A DNA stretch of 64,000 nt from Hymenopellis radicata (lineage: Eukaryota > Basidiomycota > Agaricomycetes > Agaricales > Physalacriaceae): assembly GCA_015501595.1 (NCBI GenBank), contig JADNRX010000029.1:1-64000 (forward strand). The letters run 5' to 3'. The notes beneath the pieces were generated by a model, which did no database searches, was not told the DNA's origin, and saw only the letters and a list, made by a program, of their open reading frames with translations. Shown here one piece after another: positions 1 to 16,200 of this stretch (the first letter of the stretch is position 1; every line of letters starts with the position of its first letter). The position numbers were made by a program, and so were the translations under genes.

Positions 1-1082
1 CCAATAGAGGGAAGGACTACGTTTTGGTCTCCATGATCTGAAGGATGCCTTTTATCATGTCGAGGACGATCGTTGTACATCGTTGAGGAGGGAGGAGTGG
101 CTGGGAGAACGACGAAGCATATCGGCAAAGGTCAGGGTCTATATAGGCTAGTTTAACAGCACAGCCTGAGTCACTGGCTAGATGAAGGCGAACTTGAACG
201 AATGAAACAACGGGAGGGCCCAGGACATTGCCCCACGCACTATTAAATCAGGACGTTGGCATCGTTTCCGCATCGTCGACCGACTACAGCTCTGACAATC
301 TAAGTCGGTAATCTGACTCGGTGACTGGTAATGGTATGATTGAGTGTTTATGACAGAGAAAAACATACATCACGGAGAGCTAGGGATGAACGGTAAAACG
401 TCACGCGGCGCCACATTTAGGCCATCAACACGTGGAGCACACGCGGATAACTCCGGCTAGCTGCTACGTTTCCTCGCCGTTCTGCAATAGTTGAACCAAG
501 GTCAAGACGACCGTTGCTCGATACATGAGAGTTGTATATCCCGGTCATAGGTATGCAGTGCTCATCAATACCACGGAAGGGTTTCAATCAAATGACTGTA
601 CCTGTCAAAATTCAATGGCGAACAGAGTTCCGAACCCGCAGATCAAACACGATCGGACTTGGTGATTCTACGCGTAGACGTCGCGTCTCGCAGACGTTAG
701 CAGCAGCAATGATTTGGTTTATTGTTGGTTAGGCAAGTGGTAAGGCCTGAGTCCGTTCATCCGAGCTTGACAGCGCGACTTCTGAAACATGACCGAGTCC
801 GAGTTCAACTGTGGATCCGCCTTGGTCCTCAATTACCGTAAACGGAGAGATGCGACTACTCTCGTCCTCCTCTGACATGTAGAGCGCTCCACGGAATCAT
901 GTATAAGTACTTGGTATTATTATTCCTGTATGGGCTGTATGGTATAGGTAAATAATTAATTTAGAGTGAGATATTATATAGAACGCTAGAATGGGTTATA
1001 TATGCACTACAGGTCTTGATTCAAATGGAGTAGCTCTGTTCAGTTCATAATCAAATCCCGGGTCGTTCAACATCATCATGGA
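1..1082. other. Left-edge region with no recognised gene
   Basis: I see no coding signal here. Open frames are short (about 60 codons), have no family resemblance and are not linked by plausible splice sites. The segment lies downstream of the minus-strand zinc-finger gene that ends at 1083, so its right part should contain that gene's 3' UTR. The AT-rich part around 900-1000 would suit a 3' end, but no clear poly(A) signal decides it. Confidence 0.4.
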
Positions 1083-2176
1083 TTAATCTGCCCCGTCGTA
1101 CGAGTGCTCACTCGGCGCCTGCATATTCTGGTGCACGAGACGTATGTGTCGCAACATATTACTGCGAATACCGAATTTTCGTCGACATGTCTCCTCTGGA
1201 CAGACGAAATCTATACAGGGCGTTGAACATTGCACTCAAAAAGCATTATCACCCGACTCTTACCTTTGTCTCCGGTATGAGAAATAACGTGAATCTGATA
1301 GTAAGGAACCACTGTAAGCACATGCACGTATTACATGTCAGAAGAGGTTGCTTACCTTGAGGGCACTGGGCCGGCTGAAGCCCTTGCCACAATACGTACA
1401 TTCGTATCTCGTCTTACTGGCGGTGTCGTCTGGGTATAGCTCGGACTCCCGAGATCCGCCCATTCTGTTTGGTATGCCCTCCCCGTACGAATGACCGGAC
1501 ATATCACCGCGTAAAGCGTAACTCTGCTCGTGAATCCTGGCCTGGGGGTATCCCGTGGCAGGGAAGGCCGCCATGCCTGAAGACTGACGTACATCGCCTT
1601 GGTGCCCGTTCGGCGCCATGAAATGTGCAGTGTTCGTACGCGACGGCGTGAAAGGCGGCGGACTGAAGCTATGGAAATCCGAGGACTGGGCGACGTATGA
1701 ATGGGTATTGTAATACGTCGGGTTCGGTGTTTCATCGCGGTTAGGGTATCCATAGGAAGTCCCATAGCATGGCACAGAGTTAGATGATGATCGGTTCGGA
1801 CTCAAGCCTGGATCGTAGAATGCGGACGAGCCTGGATGTAAGCCTGTGTACGGCTGGGGTTGCTCGGGAGGTTGAGCGGGGGCGTATCTGCGATTCTATA
1901 CACAGAACGGAATACGTGAGTTACGATGTCGATATGTAGACGAAGCACTTGCCTGCGCGTTTTGCTGAGGAACGTATCCCGCGAGTCCATATGCCCCGTT
2001 GGCAGCGTATTGCGCATACTGGGATTGTGACGTAGGATCCTGGCTTTGACCTGGAGGTATATCTAGTGTGCATGAGTGAGGACACCGAAAATTGTGGCGT
2101 ACTATAACGTACTAAAGATTTGAGAGATTGGAGGAAGAGACACGTTGTCTTTCGTGTGAGGAATACGGTGAGACAT
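1083..2176 (-). CDS. C2H2 zinc-finger protein, two C-terminal fingers
   Basis: Probable sequence-specific DNA-binding nuclear regulator; target genes unknown. Read on the minus strand with four introns, the protein starts MSHRIPHTKDNVSLPPISQ at 2176 and runs into a long region rich in Tyr, Pro, Ser and Gln with no domain. It ends in two adjacent C2H2 fingers. Finger 1 has CTYCGKGFSRPSALK, and its histidines come after an intron (HVISHTGD, near 1265-1295). Finger 2 contains FVCPEETCRRKF and HIRLVH, and the stop is at 1083. The 3' exons are short and only make sense when spliced. The start is chosen because this ATG opens an exon that splices in phase to the PPGQSQDPTSQ exon. A low-complexity N-terminus with a terminal finger pair is common in agaric transcription factors. 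Two fingers make DNA binding likely but not proven. Confidence 0.8.
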
Positions 2177-2210
2177 AATTCAAAGAGCGACTGGTTTAAA
2201 ATGTGAGTAG

Positions 2211-2217
2211 TTATATA
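2211..2217 (-). promoter_or_regulatory. Possible TATA box of the zinc-finger gene
   Basis: The minus strand reads TATATAA about 35 bp upstream of the ATG at 2176. The sequence fits a TATA element, but the short distance would place the transcription start almost at the start codon. It may therefore be a chance AT-rich stretch. Confidence 0.25.
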
Positions 2218-2799
2218 GCGGAGCCGAGTGGGGAGGTAAGCATGAGATTAAGCCCGACAAAATACCAGTGATGCCAGGAAGGAAATTTGAGACACGCAAA
2301 CTGACACCCCCAATATTTATATGCGACATGATATGGCCACCGAGGGCTACACATCGACTCGGGCTTTCGAGTTACAGGATCAACATAATTGGGATCTTCA
2401 ATGACCATGTCATTGATCAAGCAAAAACGGGCAAGTGAGATGAAGCGCGTAAATCATGAAACACTTACTACGGCGCGAAGGGCAGCAAACCAACCACGTC
2501 GGAGGAGTTGTGCTCCTAGCGGTGGACGAAGATGCTGTAGATTCCGCGACACATGGAGCAAATCAAACGGATTAAGATGAACAGATGCGCACACACCGAC
2601 TGATGATACTCTATCAAACTTGATGTATTTCACGTGTCGGAAAGTACAGCTTTCAAGCACAGTTGATGGCGGACCTTGACGGTGACTGCAAGCGAGAGGA
2701 TCAGGTTTTGATGTCGCGCCGAGACAGAAAGATACACCACGGCATGTACCCGGGGAGAATGGTAGTAGACATTCAAGAAGTACGCTGTGAAACAAACAA

Positions 2800-3925
2800 T
2801 CACGACCAAGATGGCACCTCAATTCCAAACCACTCGGGAAGTCTCCTCCAGAAATCTGCTCGAGCACCAGCAACTATGACACTAAACTCCGATCTACAAA
2901 TTTCGCAGGGACGAAAGTGGGGTCGATGGCTGTCGTATGTTGTCTGCATCATTTCAGAGTCCATGATGGCGAAGAGGGGGTCGGAGCTGCGCTGACACAC
3001 GACACCGTTGGCATCACGAAGAATATCGAAGGTTATCGCCTCAAAGGCGGTTTGACAGGTCCGCTTGCGCGATTCGAGTGATTGGTTTTGATGAATACAG
3101 TTCGCGGCTGGTGTGCGACCTTCAAGGTGGTTCGCGATAAAAGTCGAGAGAAATCTAGATGCATGTTCCCTCCCTCTCAACAAATCCATCAGCGCGTCTT
3201 CCGAGAGACATTCTGGCATAGCATCTCTGACAACGTCACTTAACACAGAACGAGAGAGATCATAGAAGGCAGATGGTAGTAGCTGCGGTGCAGAGATGTC
3301 GTAACAGAGATTTATAACGAGGCTGGTGGTGTATCAGACAACAGACTAACTATCAATGGAGAAGACACACATAGGATGAGGAAATATCTCTCGCGGGCGG
3401 TATACAGAATGCGAATCAGTTGCACGCGCTTCACGTGCATCCCAATCTTGAAGATTGTCGGGCCAGTCCGCGAGTAGTCCGTCGACGAGATCTTGACGTA
3501 TGTGGGCAACTTCATAGCGGGTAGTAAGGCGTAAAATCGCGGCTATCTGGTCAAAGGTCGACTTGGTGTACGGAATGTTGGATCTAGACCTAGGCGGTGA
3601 ATACCGGAGTACTCGAGAACACGCCAGAAACTCACACTCCGTCATACAACGCGCATAGAAAGAGATGCATCTGATCTGCTGAGACATCTTCAAGTCGGAG
3701 AACAGGGCGACCTTCAAGGAAAGAACAGGAGGCGCTAAGGGCCGCAATAGAGGAGCCAAGAATAGGCGAGTGACGGGATAAAAGGCCTTGATGAACGAGA
3801 AAATAGTAATGACCGGTGAGGATAGCAAGGTTTCCGTCGTCGAAGGACAAGCCTGGATAGCGCGTGGGCTGAATAGGAACGTGCTGATTCGTACTAAAGT
3901 CGTTGACATCGTAGGTTGGAAACAT
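2800..3925 (-). CDS. BTB/POZ domain protein, agaric type
   Basis: Likely protein-protein interaction adaptor. BTB proteins often act as dimers or as substrate receptors for cullin-3 ubiquitin ligases; the partner here is unknown. Exon 1 (ATG at 3925) carries the BTB core: DGNLAILTGHYYFLVHQGLL, then RHSPILGSSI and LRLEDVSADQMHLFLCALYD. After an intron with donor GTGAGT comes the helical part (STFDQIAAILRLTTRYEVAH, then FPHP). A third exon holds the C-terminal half, ending CEICRSEF...FWRRLPEWFGIEVPSWS. The CxxC followed by a Trp-rich tail is the usual ending of the large BTB family expanded in mushrooms. No nuclear signal or Kelch repeats are seen. The gene lies between two other minus-strand genes with no obvious functional link. 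Confidence 0.8.
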
Positions 3926-4334
3926 GATGGGATGAAAGAATAGCAATTGAGTGACCTTGATAGAGAGTGGTAGTGGTTGCTAGTTAAGATGCCTCCGCGT
4001 CCAATTCTCCGTCCCAAAAAGGCAACATGTGACCCTGTTTGCATTCACAGGCGCGCGCTTACTCGCAATTTTCTTCACCTCCTTAGTACTTACCATTGAC
4101 TTGCAAAGTTTAAGTTCAAGATTGGATCATGAAGAGTAGTTCGTTGCTAGCAGGACAGCTTGGACCACATGAAGCGCTGTGATTTTTGCAGTTCACGCAA
4201 TTACACTATAGTTAGAGAGATGAGACCAGAAGTAATATGCATTTTCACAGCGAAATATCAAAAAGAATGTGCAGATATAGATACAACAAGACATACGACG
4301 GAGCAATACAGGGCTTCAAATAATTTTAAGCGTC

Positions 4335-6182
4335 TCAGGAAGGGGGCGCTGTAAAGATAGAACTGAGAACTATTCAATGTCAGGAATGAGATGCCTTACC
4401 ACCACGATCACCACCTCGTCCACGGCCACGTCCGCCACGTCCGCGACCCTCGCCATCACCGCCGCCACGACGATATCCGCCACGTCCTCGGTCGCCATCG
4501 CCCCGGAAGTTGCTGCCGCCACGTCCGCGTTCGCCACGGAAGCCACCACGGCCTTCGCCGCGACCACGACCGAATCCACCACGCTCTCCCCCATGCCCAC
4601 CACGCTCGCTACCACGACCACGTCCGTGCCCGCGTCCGCGTCCGCTCTTAGCTTGGACGAAACCGTCATCTTCGACGGGCTGTTCTGGTTCTGCGGAGAC
4701 AGGCGTCTGCGCGTCTCCGTTGATTTCAGCTACGGGTGTCGCTGCACCAGAAGGATTGAACGACGCGTGGATTTCATTGAGAGACGGCAAAGTGTCGTCT
4801 TCATCCGCCCAATCAATGGCGGCGGGAGTCTAGCGCATGTTCGTGGGTTGCGCGGCGTAGAACAAGTGATGAGCACGTACCTGAACATCAGGAGATTGAA
4901 TCTCGTCCGCCGTTGGATCAACATGTCCGTTAACAGCAGTTGTCGACTCGGAATGAGCTTGGGCTCCCGGTTGTGGCGGTGCATCAACAGACACCCACTC
5001 CGCGGTTTCTTCGACCGGGGTTTCGAGTTCACTTGCCTGCATGAAATGGAAGCTGCTAGACGTTGTTAAAGGCACTCCTGACACTGGCATATCTTCTTCA
5101 ACAGAGGAAGGAGGCGCGGTCTCTTCTTGAACCAAATCTGGTTCTGTGGGCGAAGGTGTGGCGGCCCGTGGATTCAAGCAGTCGTGCATGAACTCCCAGA
5201 CCTGAGAGTCTATGTTGACCCCCGTAAGCAGTGCTTCAGCGTATGTTGAACATCGACGTACATCTAACACCTTCATATTGACCATCGCCCGACCTAAGGC
5301 CTTCGTGCACTGCATGTTTGGTTTCGTTGTCCGGGCCCAAGAGAACGTTGGCGAGGGAGAATACGACGTGTGAGAGCGGCCCTTGGGGTTTAACCTCCCC
5401 AGACGCGAGTAAAAGGCGGAAGTTGAGGAATGTCAGAATCTCGTTCTCTTTCTCTCTTGAAGCTGCCTGCGAAATATTAGGCTCGGAGAAAAAACATAGA
5501 GAATATTTTCAAACCTCTGAAGAGGCGACGGCCTCAGCAATTTTAGCCTGAGCAGCATTGTCAATCTCGGCTTGCTTTTGACGAAGTTCAATGGCCAATT
5601 CAGCTTCGTGAGTCTATTGTGGGGTAAGTAAGGATTCGTATGTTGAATGCGGGGAACCGAACCTCGACAGCCTTCTTAACCTCGGACAACTCCTTTGCAA
5701 TGGCTTCAAGGGTAGGAAGCGTTTTCAAGGTGCGCTTCTGGTCGTCATTGAGTTTTTCGGGGTCGGCAGAGGCATACGCGGATATTCTGGTCTAGTGCCA
5801 ACAAGCTCAACAGGACGTCAAGTCAAAGTATGGGAAGGAAGCGCACAATTTTTTTGTTCGTAGCCTTCAATCGCTTGGTGATGAGGTCGACAATGGGGCT
5901 CAATTTGAGAGTGGTTGTGTCCGGTTCCGAGGCTGGGGCAGCTGGCGGTGGGGGTGCGTCCTGTACAATGAGTTCCGGAGCTACAGTGCCGTTTTCGACA
6001 GCGGTAGCGTCCGGTGCTTTCTCGACGAGAGCAGCGGCTGCGGCGTCCGGAATAGTGACGGGAGCGTCATCAGTACCGTCCACTTTCTTGGTGGTCTTGC
6101 GTTTCTTTTTCAACTGGGATTTTGTGAGGGGCACTGGTGGGGGTGCACCGGGCACGATACGCTGGGTGATGACTTCAGCCAT
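4335..6182 (-). CDS. Caprin-like RNA-binding protein with RGG tail
   Basis: Probable cytoplasmic RNA-binding protein of the caprin type (family: mRNA transport, translation control, stress granules). It starts MAEVITQRIVPGAPPPVPLT with a basic KSQLKKKRKTTKKV patch. A conserved helical module follows (SPIVDLITKRLKATNKKI, then LNDDQKRTLKTLPTLEAIA), resembling the caprin-1 dimerisation region, then coiled-coil-like helices over several short exons. The middle is acidic and has FHFMQASELETP, IDWADEDD and SLNEIHASF motifs seen in fungal homologues. The C-terminus has about 20 RGG/RGRG units (roughly 4400-4660). The last intron is uncertain: a GTAAGG donor near 4395 splices to an exon ending at 4335, while reading through stops at 4380. 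Because of the GC-rich repeat, all frames on both strands are open there, so those extra frames are not genes. It shares a short intergenic region with SMC3. Confidence 0.75.
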
Positions 6183-6445
6183 GGCAAAGGGGAATAAGTG
6201 AGAAGATGGAGAGAATTAGGGAGAACTTGACGAGGATGTGGCTGGTGATGACGAAAAAAAGCCGACGCGTCTTCCCAACTCGGTCGGGGCCGAAGTAATG
6301 GTCCAAATATGGCAGGAGCAGGCAGGAGCTCCATGTCACGGACGCGTCTGGTCACATCGTTGCCTCTTGACCGCCACCACGACCATTGCAAGCCCTCGGG
6401 GCGTCCATTTCTACCGATACTCTGCGTGAACTCTTGCGATACGAC
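6183..6445. promoter_or_regulatory. Shared divergent promoter region, caprin-like gene / SMC3
   Basis: This 263-bp gap separates two divergently transcribed start codons (6182 minus, 6446 plus), so both promoters must lie here or overlap the coding ends. I see no clear TATA box. CT-rich and GA-rich runs occur, as in many fungal promoters. Co-regulation is possible but is inferred from layout only. Confidence 0.5.
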
Positions 6446-10774
<4,329 letters not shown>

Positions 10775-10920
10775 ACGACATTCTTGTTTTGCGTGGTCCG
10801 TATTGTTATCCTTGCTTTCGTGCTTATTTATCTGGTTGTATATGTATTTGTACTACGATTAAGTCTGCATGCCCTGAATACTGTTCTCGGTCGTGCAAAG
10901 CCGTTAGCAATGAGGGGAAG

Positions 10921-10932
10921 AAACCCTAACCC
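10921..10932. repeat. Telomere-like motif (two CCCTAA units)
   Basis: AAACCCTAACCC occurs in the intergenic DNA between SMC3 and THI6, about 100 bp upstream of the THI6 ATG. It matches the complement of the fungal telomere unit TTAGGG. Two more copies of the core occur near 28.4 and 30.8 kb. It could be a binding site for a telobox factor (Tbf1/Teb1 type) or chance. Confidence 0.4.
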
Positions 10933-11032
10933 AAAAAAAATGAGGTTTGATCGATCTCGTATTGCTAGACCCTTGTCTTTCGCGTCTTAGTTCTTCCACC
11001 ATCACCACATTCTACAAGATTGAAATTGTACA

Positions 11033-13003
11033 ATGTCGAAAATAACACCAGACTATTCACTCTATCTAGTGACTGGTCGAACATTGCTGCCAGAAGGAAT
11101 GGTCAGTAAACGCGAAACTATTCTCAGTGTTGTCACTTGAATAGCCGCTAGGACTATCTGAGTTCGCTGGAGCAGGTACGCGCCGTTTGTATACATCGAG
11201 GATCTAACGTTGAGGATCGAATGTAGGCCTTGTTGGGCGGTGTCACCGTCGTGCAGATACGCGAAAAGGATACGGAAACGTCGGAGGTACGTATGTCTAA
11301 GGCTGTACGACGACATGGCTTGACGACCGTCTCTAGTTCCTTGAGATCGCGGAGGCTTCGAAGAAGCTATGTGATAAATTTCAAGTACCGCTGTTTGTAA
11401 ACGACAGGATTGACATCGCGCTTGCTATCGGTGCCCACGGAGTTCATCTTGGTCAGACTGATATGCCCATTGAAACGGCCCGCCGACTTCTTCCTGCCAG
11501 TGCCATCATTGGTATCTCCTGTAACACGGTTCGGGAGGCTGAAGATGCCGTTCGACGTGGTGCAGACTATATCGGAATCGGAGCTGTCTTCGGGACTCAG
11601 ACCAAGGCATTGACATCGCCTTTGGTCGGCGTAAGAGGAGTTGGCGCAATTCTGGATGTTCTACAAGGTACTAATGTCAAAGCAGTGGCAATAGGTAGGA
11701 TCTACATGTACGTCTTGGCTTCAAGCACTGAACTAAGCTCCAGGCGGTATCAAGCAGACCAATCTGCTCAGAACGCTGCACGGAACTACATCGTCCAGGG
11801 GACGAGCTTTGGATGGGGTGGCAATTGTTTCAGAGATTTCAGCATCTCGCGATCCCCAAGCGTCAGCCCGGGGACTCCGTGAGATCCTAGATAGCTTCAA
11901 GCTAGACGTCAACTCCTTCCAGTTTGCGGTCCAGGAACCCTTGACAGCGGAAGGTATTGTCGACAAGGTTGTCGAACTCATGGCGAAGATGAAGAATACG
12001 AGCCCGCTTGTTCATCAAGTAAGTGTCAGGGTGTGAAGAAGAAGACGTGCCACAATTCACATCTGTTTCATAGATCACCAATAATGTTGTCGCCACGCAA
12101 TCTGCCAACATAACTCTGGCCTTGGGAGCTAGTCCTATTATGGCTACTGCTCCAGAAGAAGCGGAAGATATCGCGAGAATATGCAGTGCATGTCTCATCA
12201 ACATTGGCACTTTGACCACTGAATCGAAGGCTGGTATGTTAAGGACGGGGTATTATGCCAATTCCTTTCGCAAACCGATCGTTCTCGATCCTGTTGGCGT
12301 AGGCGCTTCTGCTTTCCGTCAGTCAACCGTTGAAGGTTAGCGTTCCCAATGGCTTCTAATACCTGTGATTGACACTACAGCGAAAACAGAATTGATGGAC
12401 CTCTGGCAAGCAAGTGTAATTAAGGGCAACGCTGGGGAGCTTGCGACACTTGCTGGATCAAGGGAAGTCGGGAGCAAAGGCGTTGACAGCGTTGGTCCCG
12501 GATTCAAAGACCCTGTGTCGTTTGTCCGGAACTTGGCCCGTCGAGAACGTGAGTTCGAGGCTTCCTTTGCCATCAGTGACTGAACACTTCGTAGGCTGTG
12601 TGATCGTTTTGACTGGTCCCACGGATTATATATCCGACGGGTCTTATGTCGTAGCTCTGTCTAACGGACATGAAATGATGGGCAAAATAACAGGATCGGG
12701 ATGCATCGTGGGTTCTTGCATCGCATCCTACTGTGCCGTGGCGATGTCAGTCTCTACATCGCTCGTCAGTTCGACCACGCTGTTGGGCGCTGTAGCTGGG
12801 TACGTAGTCATCTCACATCTATCTACTTTCCTGACATGTGTCGTAGTGTGCTGGTCCTAACCATTGCAGCTGAGGTGGCGGCAGGGAGGCACGACGTTCA
12901 AGGACGGGGAACGTTCCTCCCCGCTTTGATTGACGAGCTGTCATTGTTGAGGCAGGAAACCGTCAGAGCAGGAGCAAAAATTCGTGTAATCGCGGACGAT
13001 TGA
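11033..13003 (+). CDS. THI6: Bifunctional thiamine-phosphate synthase / hydroxyethylthiazole kinase
   Basis: Makes thiamine phosphate. The N-terminal half joins hydroxymethylpyrimidine diphosphate to hydroxyethylthiazole phosphate, and the C-terminal half phosphorylates hydroxyethylthiazole. It starts MSKITPDYSLYLVTGRTLLP. Synthase motifs: VVQIREKDTETSE, NDRIDIALAIGAHGVHLGQ, ADYIGIGAVFGTQTK and, after splicing, AIGGIKQTNLLRTLHGTT. Kinase motifs: HQITNNVVATQSAN (rebuilt across an intron), ASPIMATAPEE, VLDPVGVGAS, IKGNAGELATLAGS and MGKITGSGC with the expected catalytic Cys. The C-terminus is TIAAEVAAGR...RVIADD. About nine short introns all join in phase. The fused order matches fungal Thi6 (about 500-540 residues). 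I looked for a TPP riboswitch upstream and in the first introns and did not recognise one. It sits between two SMC genes with no metabolic partner nearby. Confidence 0.95.
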
Positions 13004-13272
13004 TGAAACGAGGCGGAAAAATAGTCAAAATACATACAGTATAACATATGCTATAGCTGATATTCAAGCTGAAGCTGAAGCTTCAAGTTCCAGCTTTGCA
13101 GGCTTCAAGGCTTCTTGCAAGTTCGGTCCGGTAAGTCGGCCCGAATAGCGGCCACATTTTTGTCTGCCCAAATCGGGCTGTTCCTTCCCTTTCGAAGGCT
13201 TTCGTCATGAAGACAAAAGGTTAAAAGAAAGGTCATAGCTGTGTCTTCCAGGCATCTTCGACTGCTACCACA

Positions 13273-16200
13273 ATGACGAGCAAACGCCGCCCAGCGTCTC
13301 CGCCTTCCATCGGCCCTCAAACCCCCGCGAAGCGTAGGCGCGTCGAAGAAGAATACCCAACACCTCCGGAAACTTCACGTAAGGGAAAGAGACGCGCTCA
13401 GGAACAGGGTTCTGGAGGCTCGGAGACGGAATCATCCGAATCTGAATCCAGCGACTCTGACGCAGAGCAAGACTTTGAGGCAGAGCATAGAGAACGAATC
13501 CAGGCTTCCTTGAAAGCAAGGCAGGGCTTGGCTCGCGTAAGTCCTCGTTGGTCTTATTTGGGCTTGACCTTGACTGCCCTCAGGTTATATCCGAACATGG
13601 TATCATTGAACAGGTCGAAATGCACCAGTTTATGTGCCACAAGTATCTTACCTTCAAGATGGGACCAGACGTCAACTTCATCATCGGTGTGTAATGACAG
13701 AATCACAGTTGGATACTAAAGTCTAAATGTTTGTCAGGCCGTAATGGAAGTACGCACCATTCCTTTCCCTTTGTGGCAGGTCTAATGATGGCACCGAAGG
13801 CGGCAAGAGCGCCGTACTTTCCGCAATCACGATTGCCCTAGGTGGCAAGAGTTCCTCGACGGGAAGAGGCACCGGTCTCAAGTCGTTCATACGTGAGGGA
13901 CAGCCGTAAGTCAAACGAGTTCGGATGAATTTTCCTCATCGTTCTATTACATTTAGTGCGTCCGAAGTATCCATCTGGATAAAGAACAGAGGACCTGAAG
14001 CATTCAAACCCGCTGTCTATGGTGCGAGAATCTTCATAACGCGTAAGTTCAGCAGAAACGGGTCTTCATCCTGGAAGATCAAGGACAAGGATGGACGCGT
14101 GATAAGCACCACGAGAGCCGAACTGGACGCCATACGCGATTACATGAACATACAGGTCGATAATCCTATCAGTGTTTTGACTCAAGGTGCGATAGTAACG
14201 TCGCCTGATATCCTTGATCTAAACGACAACCAGATGCTGCCCGAAGGTTCCTAGGGCAAGCCGACGCCAAAACTAAATACGATGTAAGTACCGATTGCGT
14301 TGTCATTCAAGAGATAACTTCTGAGGCTCCGCAGCTTTTCTCGACTGGCACACAACTGTCTAGATTACACGAGGAGTACCAAGCATGTTACGAAAACGTG
14401 GAGAATATCGCGACAGTCCTGCGTAATCGGGAAGACGTGATAAATGACCTGCGACACGAGCAAACCAGAGCAGCGGAAGAGTTGGAACTTGTACGCAAGG
14501 TCAACGAGCAGCGCACTGCTATTCAAAAACTCAAAGAAGAGCTCACATGGGCATACGTTGCTGAGAAAGAGTCAGCTCTGGAGCGATGCTCAGAGGAACA
14601 TGCTGCGAAGCAGCTGAGACTCGACCAGATAAACGAGAGACTCGATGTAGCGAAGGTATGGTTATGTGTTCAGACTTATACCGCTCTTCTGAGATAATTT
14701 GGCAGAAACAACTTGAATCCCATTCCGAGGCTTTGCGTGCCAAGGAGCAAGATTTGAAAGTGCAGGACGACAAGCGTCGGGATCTGGCAAAGCAGAAGAC
14801 GGACCTGCGCAAACAAGTGCGCGATAGCAACCAACAGTTGGAGGAGTGGAAGGTACGGAAGTTTCTCCTTATTAGGGCTGCATTGATGATCGATTTAGGG
14901 AGACACTCGAGAGTTCGACCGCAAGTACGCCACGATAAAAATGGATATCGAGGCAATACAATCTCAAATAGCAGACGAAAAGCGTAAACTGGAAGCTGAG
15001 TCACAGTCCCAGCGAGAAAAAGAGCAGCAGTGCGTCGAGGTTGCTGAAGCTGCCGTGCGTGCAGCCCAAAGTGCTTTGGAATCTGCCGACTCCGAGAAGG
15101 CCGAACTCGACAAGAGACAGGAAGATCTGCTTGCAGAGCAGAACAACTTGACTGGGAGGATCACCGAGGCGGAGAGGGATGTCAGAAATTGCCAGAATGA
15201 CCTGAGGAACTTCGAGGAACAAGAGAAGAACCAGTATGCTCCTTACGGGAAGGGCATTCGTGAGGTTCTCATGGAAGTCAAGCGCACGGAATGGTTTGGC
15301 GATACGCCAGTTGGTCCATTAGGTACTTTCTTAACTGTCCACGACCCAGGCAAGTGGGCCAACGTGCTTCGCCGGCACATGGGCAAGCAGTTAACTTCGT
15401 GGGCGGTTACGGATACTCGGGATGCGAAGAAGCTCAGAAGGATGCTTGAGGGGAAAGGAAAGTATGTGATTTGTTCTGATTCATTGTCATGGAGCGCTTA
15501 TCACTGACCCCATGTTAGTCGCGACTTGCAAGTGATAATTGCGGAGAGGGACATGTTTGACTACAGCCACGGAGAACCACCTGATGAATATCTTACTGTT
15601 CTCCGTGCATTGTCTGTAAGACCCCCTGATGTATCGTTTACATCGCGAACACTTGTGACTGATTCGCTGCTGCAGATATCTGACCCCTACGTATGCCGCG
15701 TTTTGATCAATCAGGTCGGGATTGAACGTGTATTCCTGGCTCGGACACGGAAGGAGGGACAAGACCGCCTGAGACAGTACAACCGCTCTGGTGTTGCTTG
15801 GACAGCTGATGGATTTCTAGTGCGACGCTATCCGTGAGTTTTTTTTAGGAAAGGACAATCACTTAGATGCTGACCACTAGACACCAGTGAGGGTGGTGAA
15901 ATGTCTAAACCTATACAAGATCGACGTGATGCTACCAATCTGATTCTTAGTGATTCAAGGACCGAAATGCGGAAAGAGTTCGTTTACAACACTTATCTCC
16001 AACTCACTATGATATTGACTTTCAGACAGTCGCTTCGAAGTTGAATTGCGGAACGCACAGGCTCGCCTCGAAGTGTTGAGAACAGAAGAAACCGAGTTGA
16101 AAAGAACTATAGGAACTGTTTCTCGAGCTCTAAAGATATGCAAGGTAATTTGGATACTCTGAATTTAACCACCCAATGCTTGCACTCACAACTTTCGTTG

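Noticed and set aside
2211..2420. 69-codon minus-strand frame upstream of the first zinc-finger gene
   Set aside because: It overlaps the likely promoter, has no relatives in mind and is not needed for the gene, whose start is explained at 2176.
4370..5069. Several long open frames on both strands opposite the RGG repeat
   Set aside because: They are by-products of GC-rich Arg-Gly codons; their translations are monotonous Ala/Thr/Val, His/Arg or Pro/Arg runs and carry no motif.
11033..11320. Possible TPP riboswitch in or before THI6
   Set aside because: The conserved TPP-aptamer core is not recognised in the leader or the first introns; fungal TPP riboswitches are known mainly in other thiamine genes.
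13060..13135. AAGCT-rich repeats and small hairpins downstream of THI6
   Set aside because: Short imperfect repeats consistent with chance in a 3' region; no copies noticed elsewhere.
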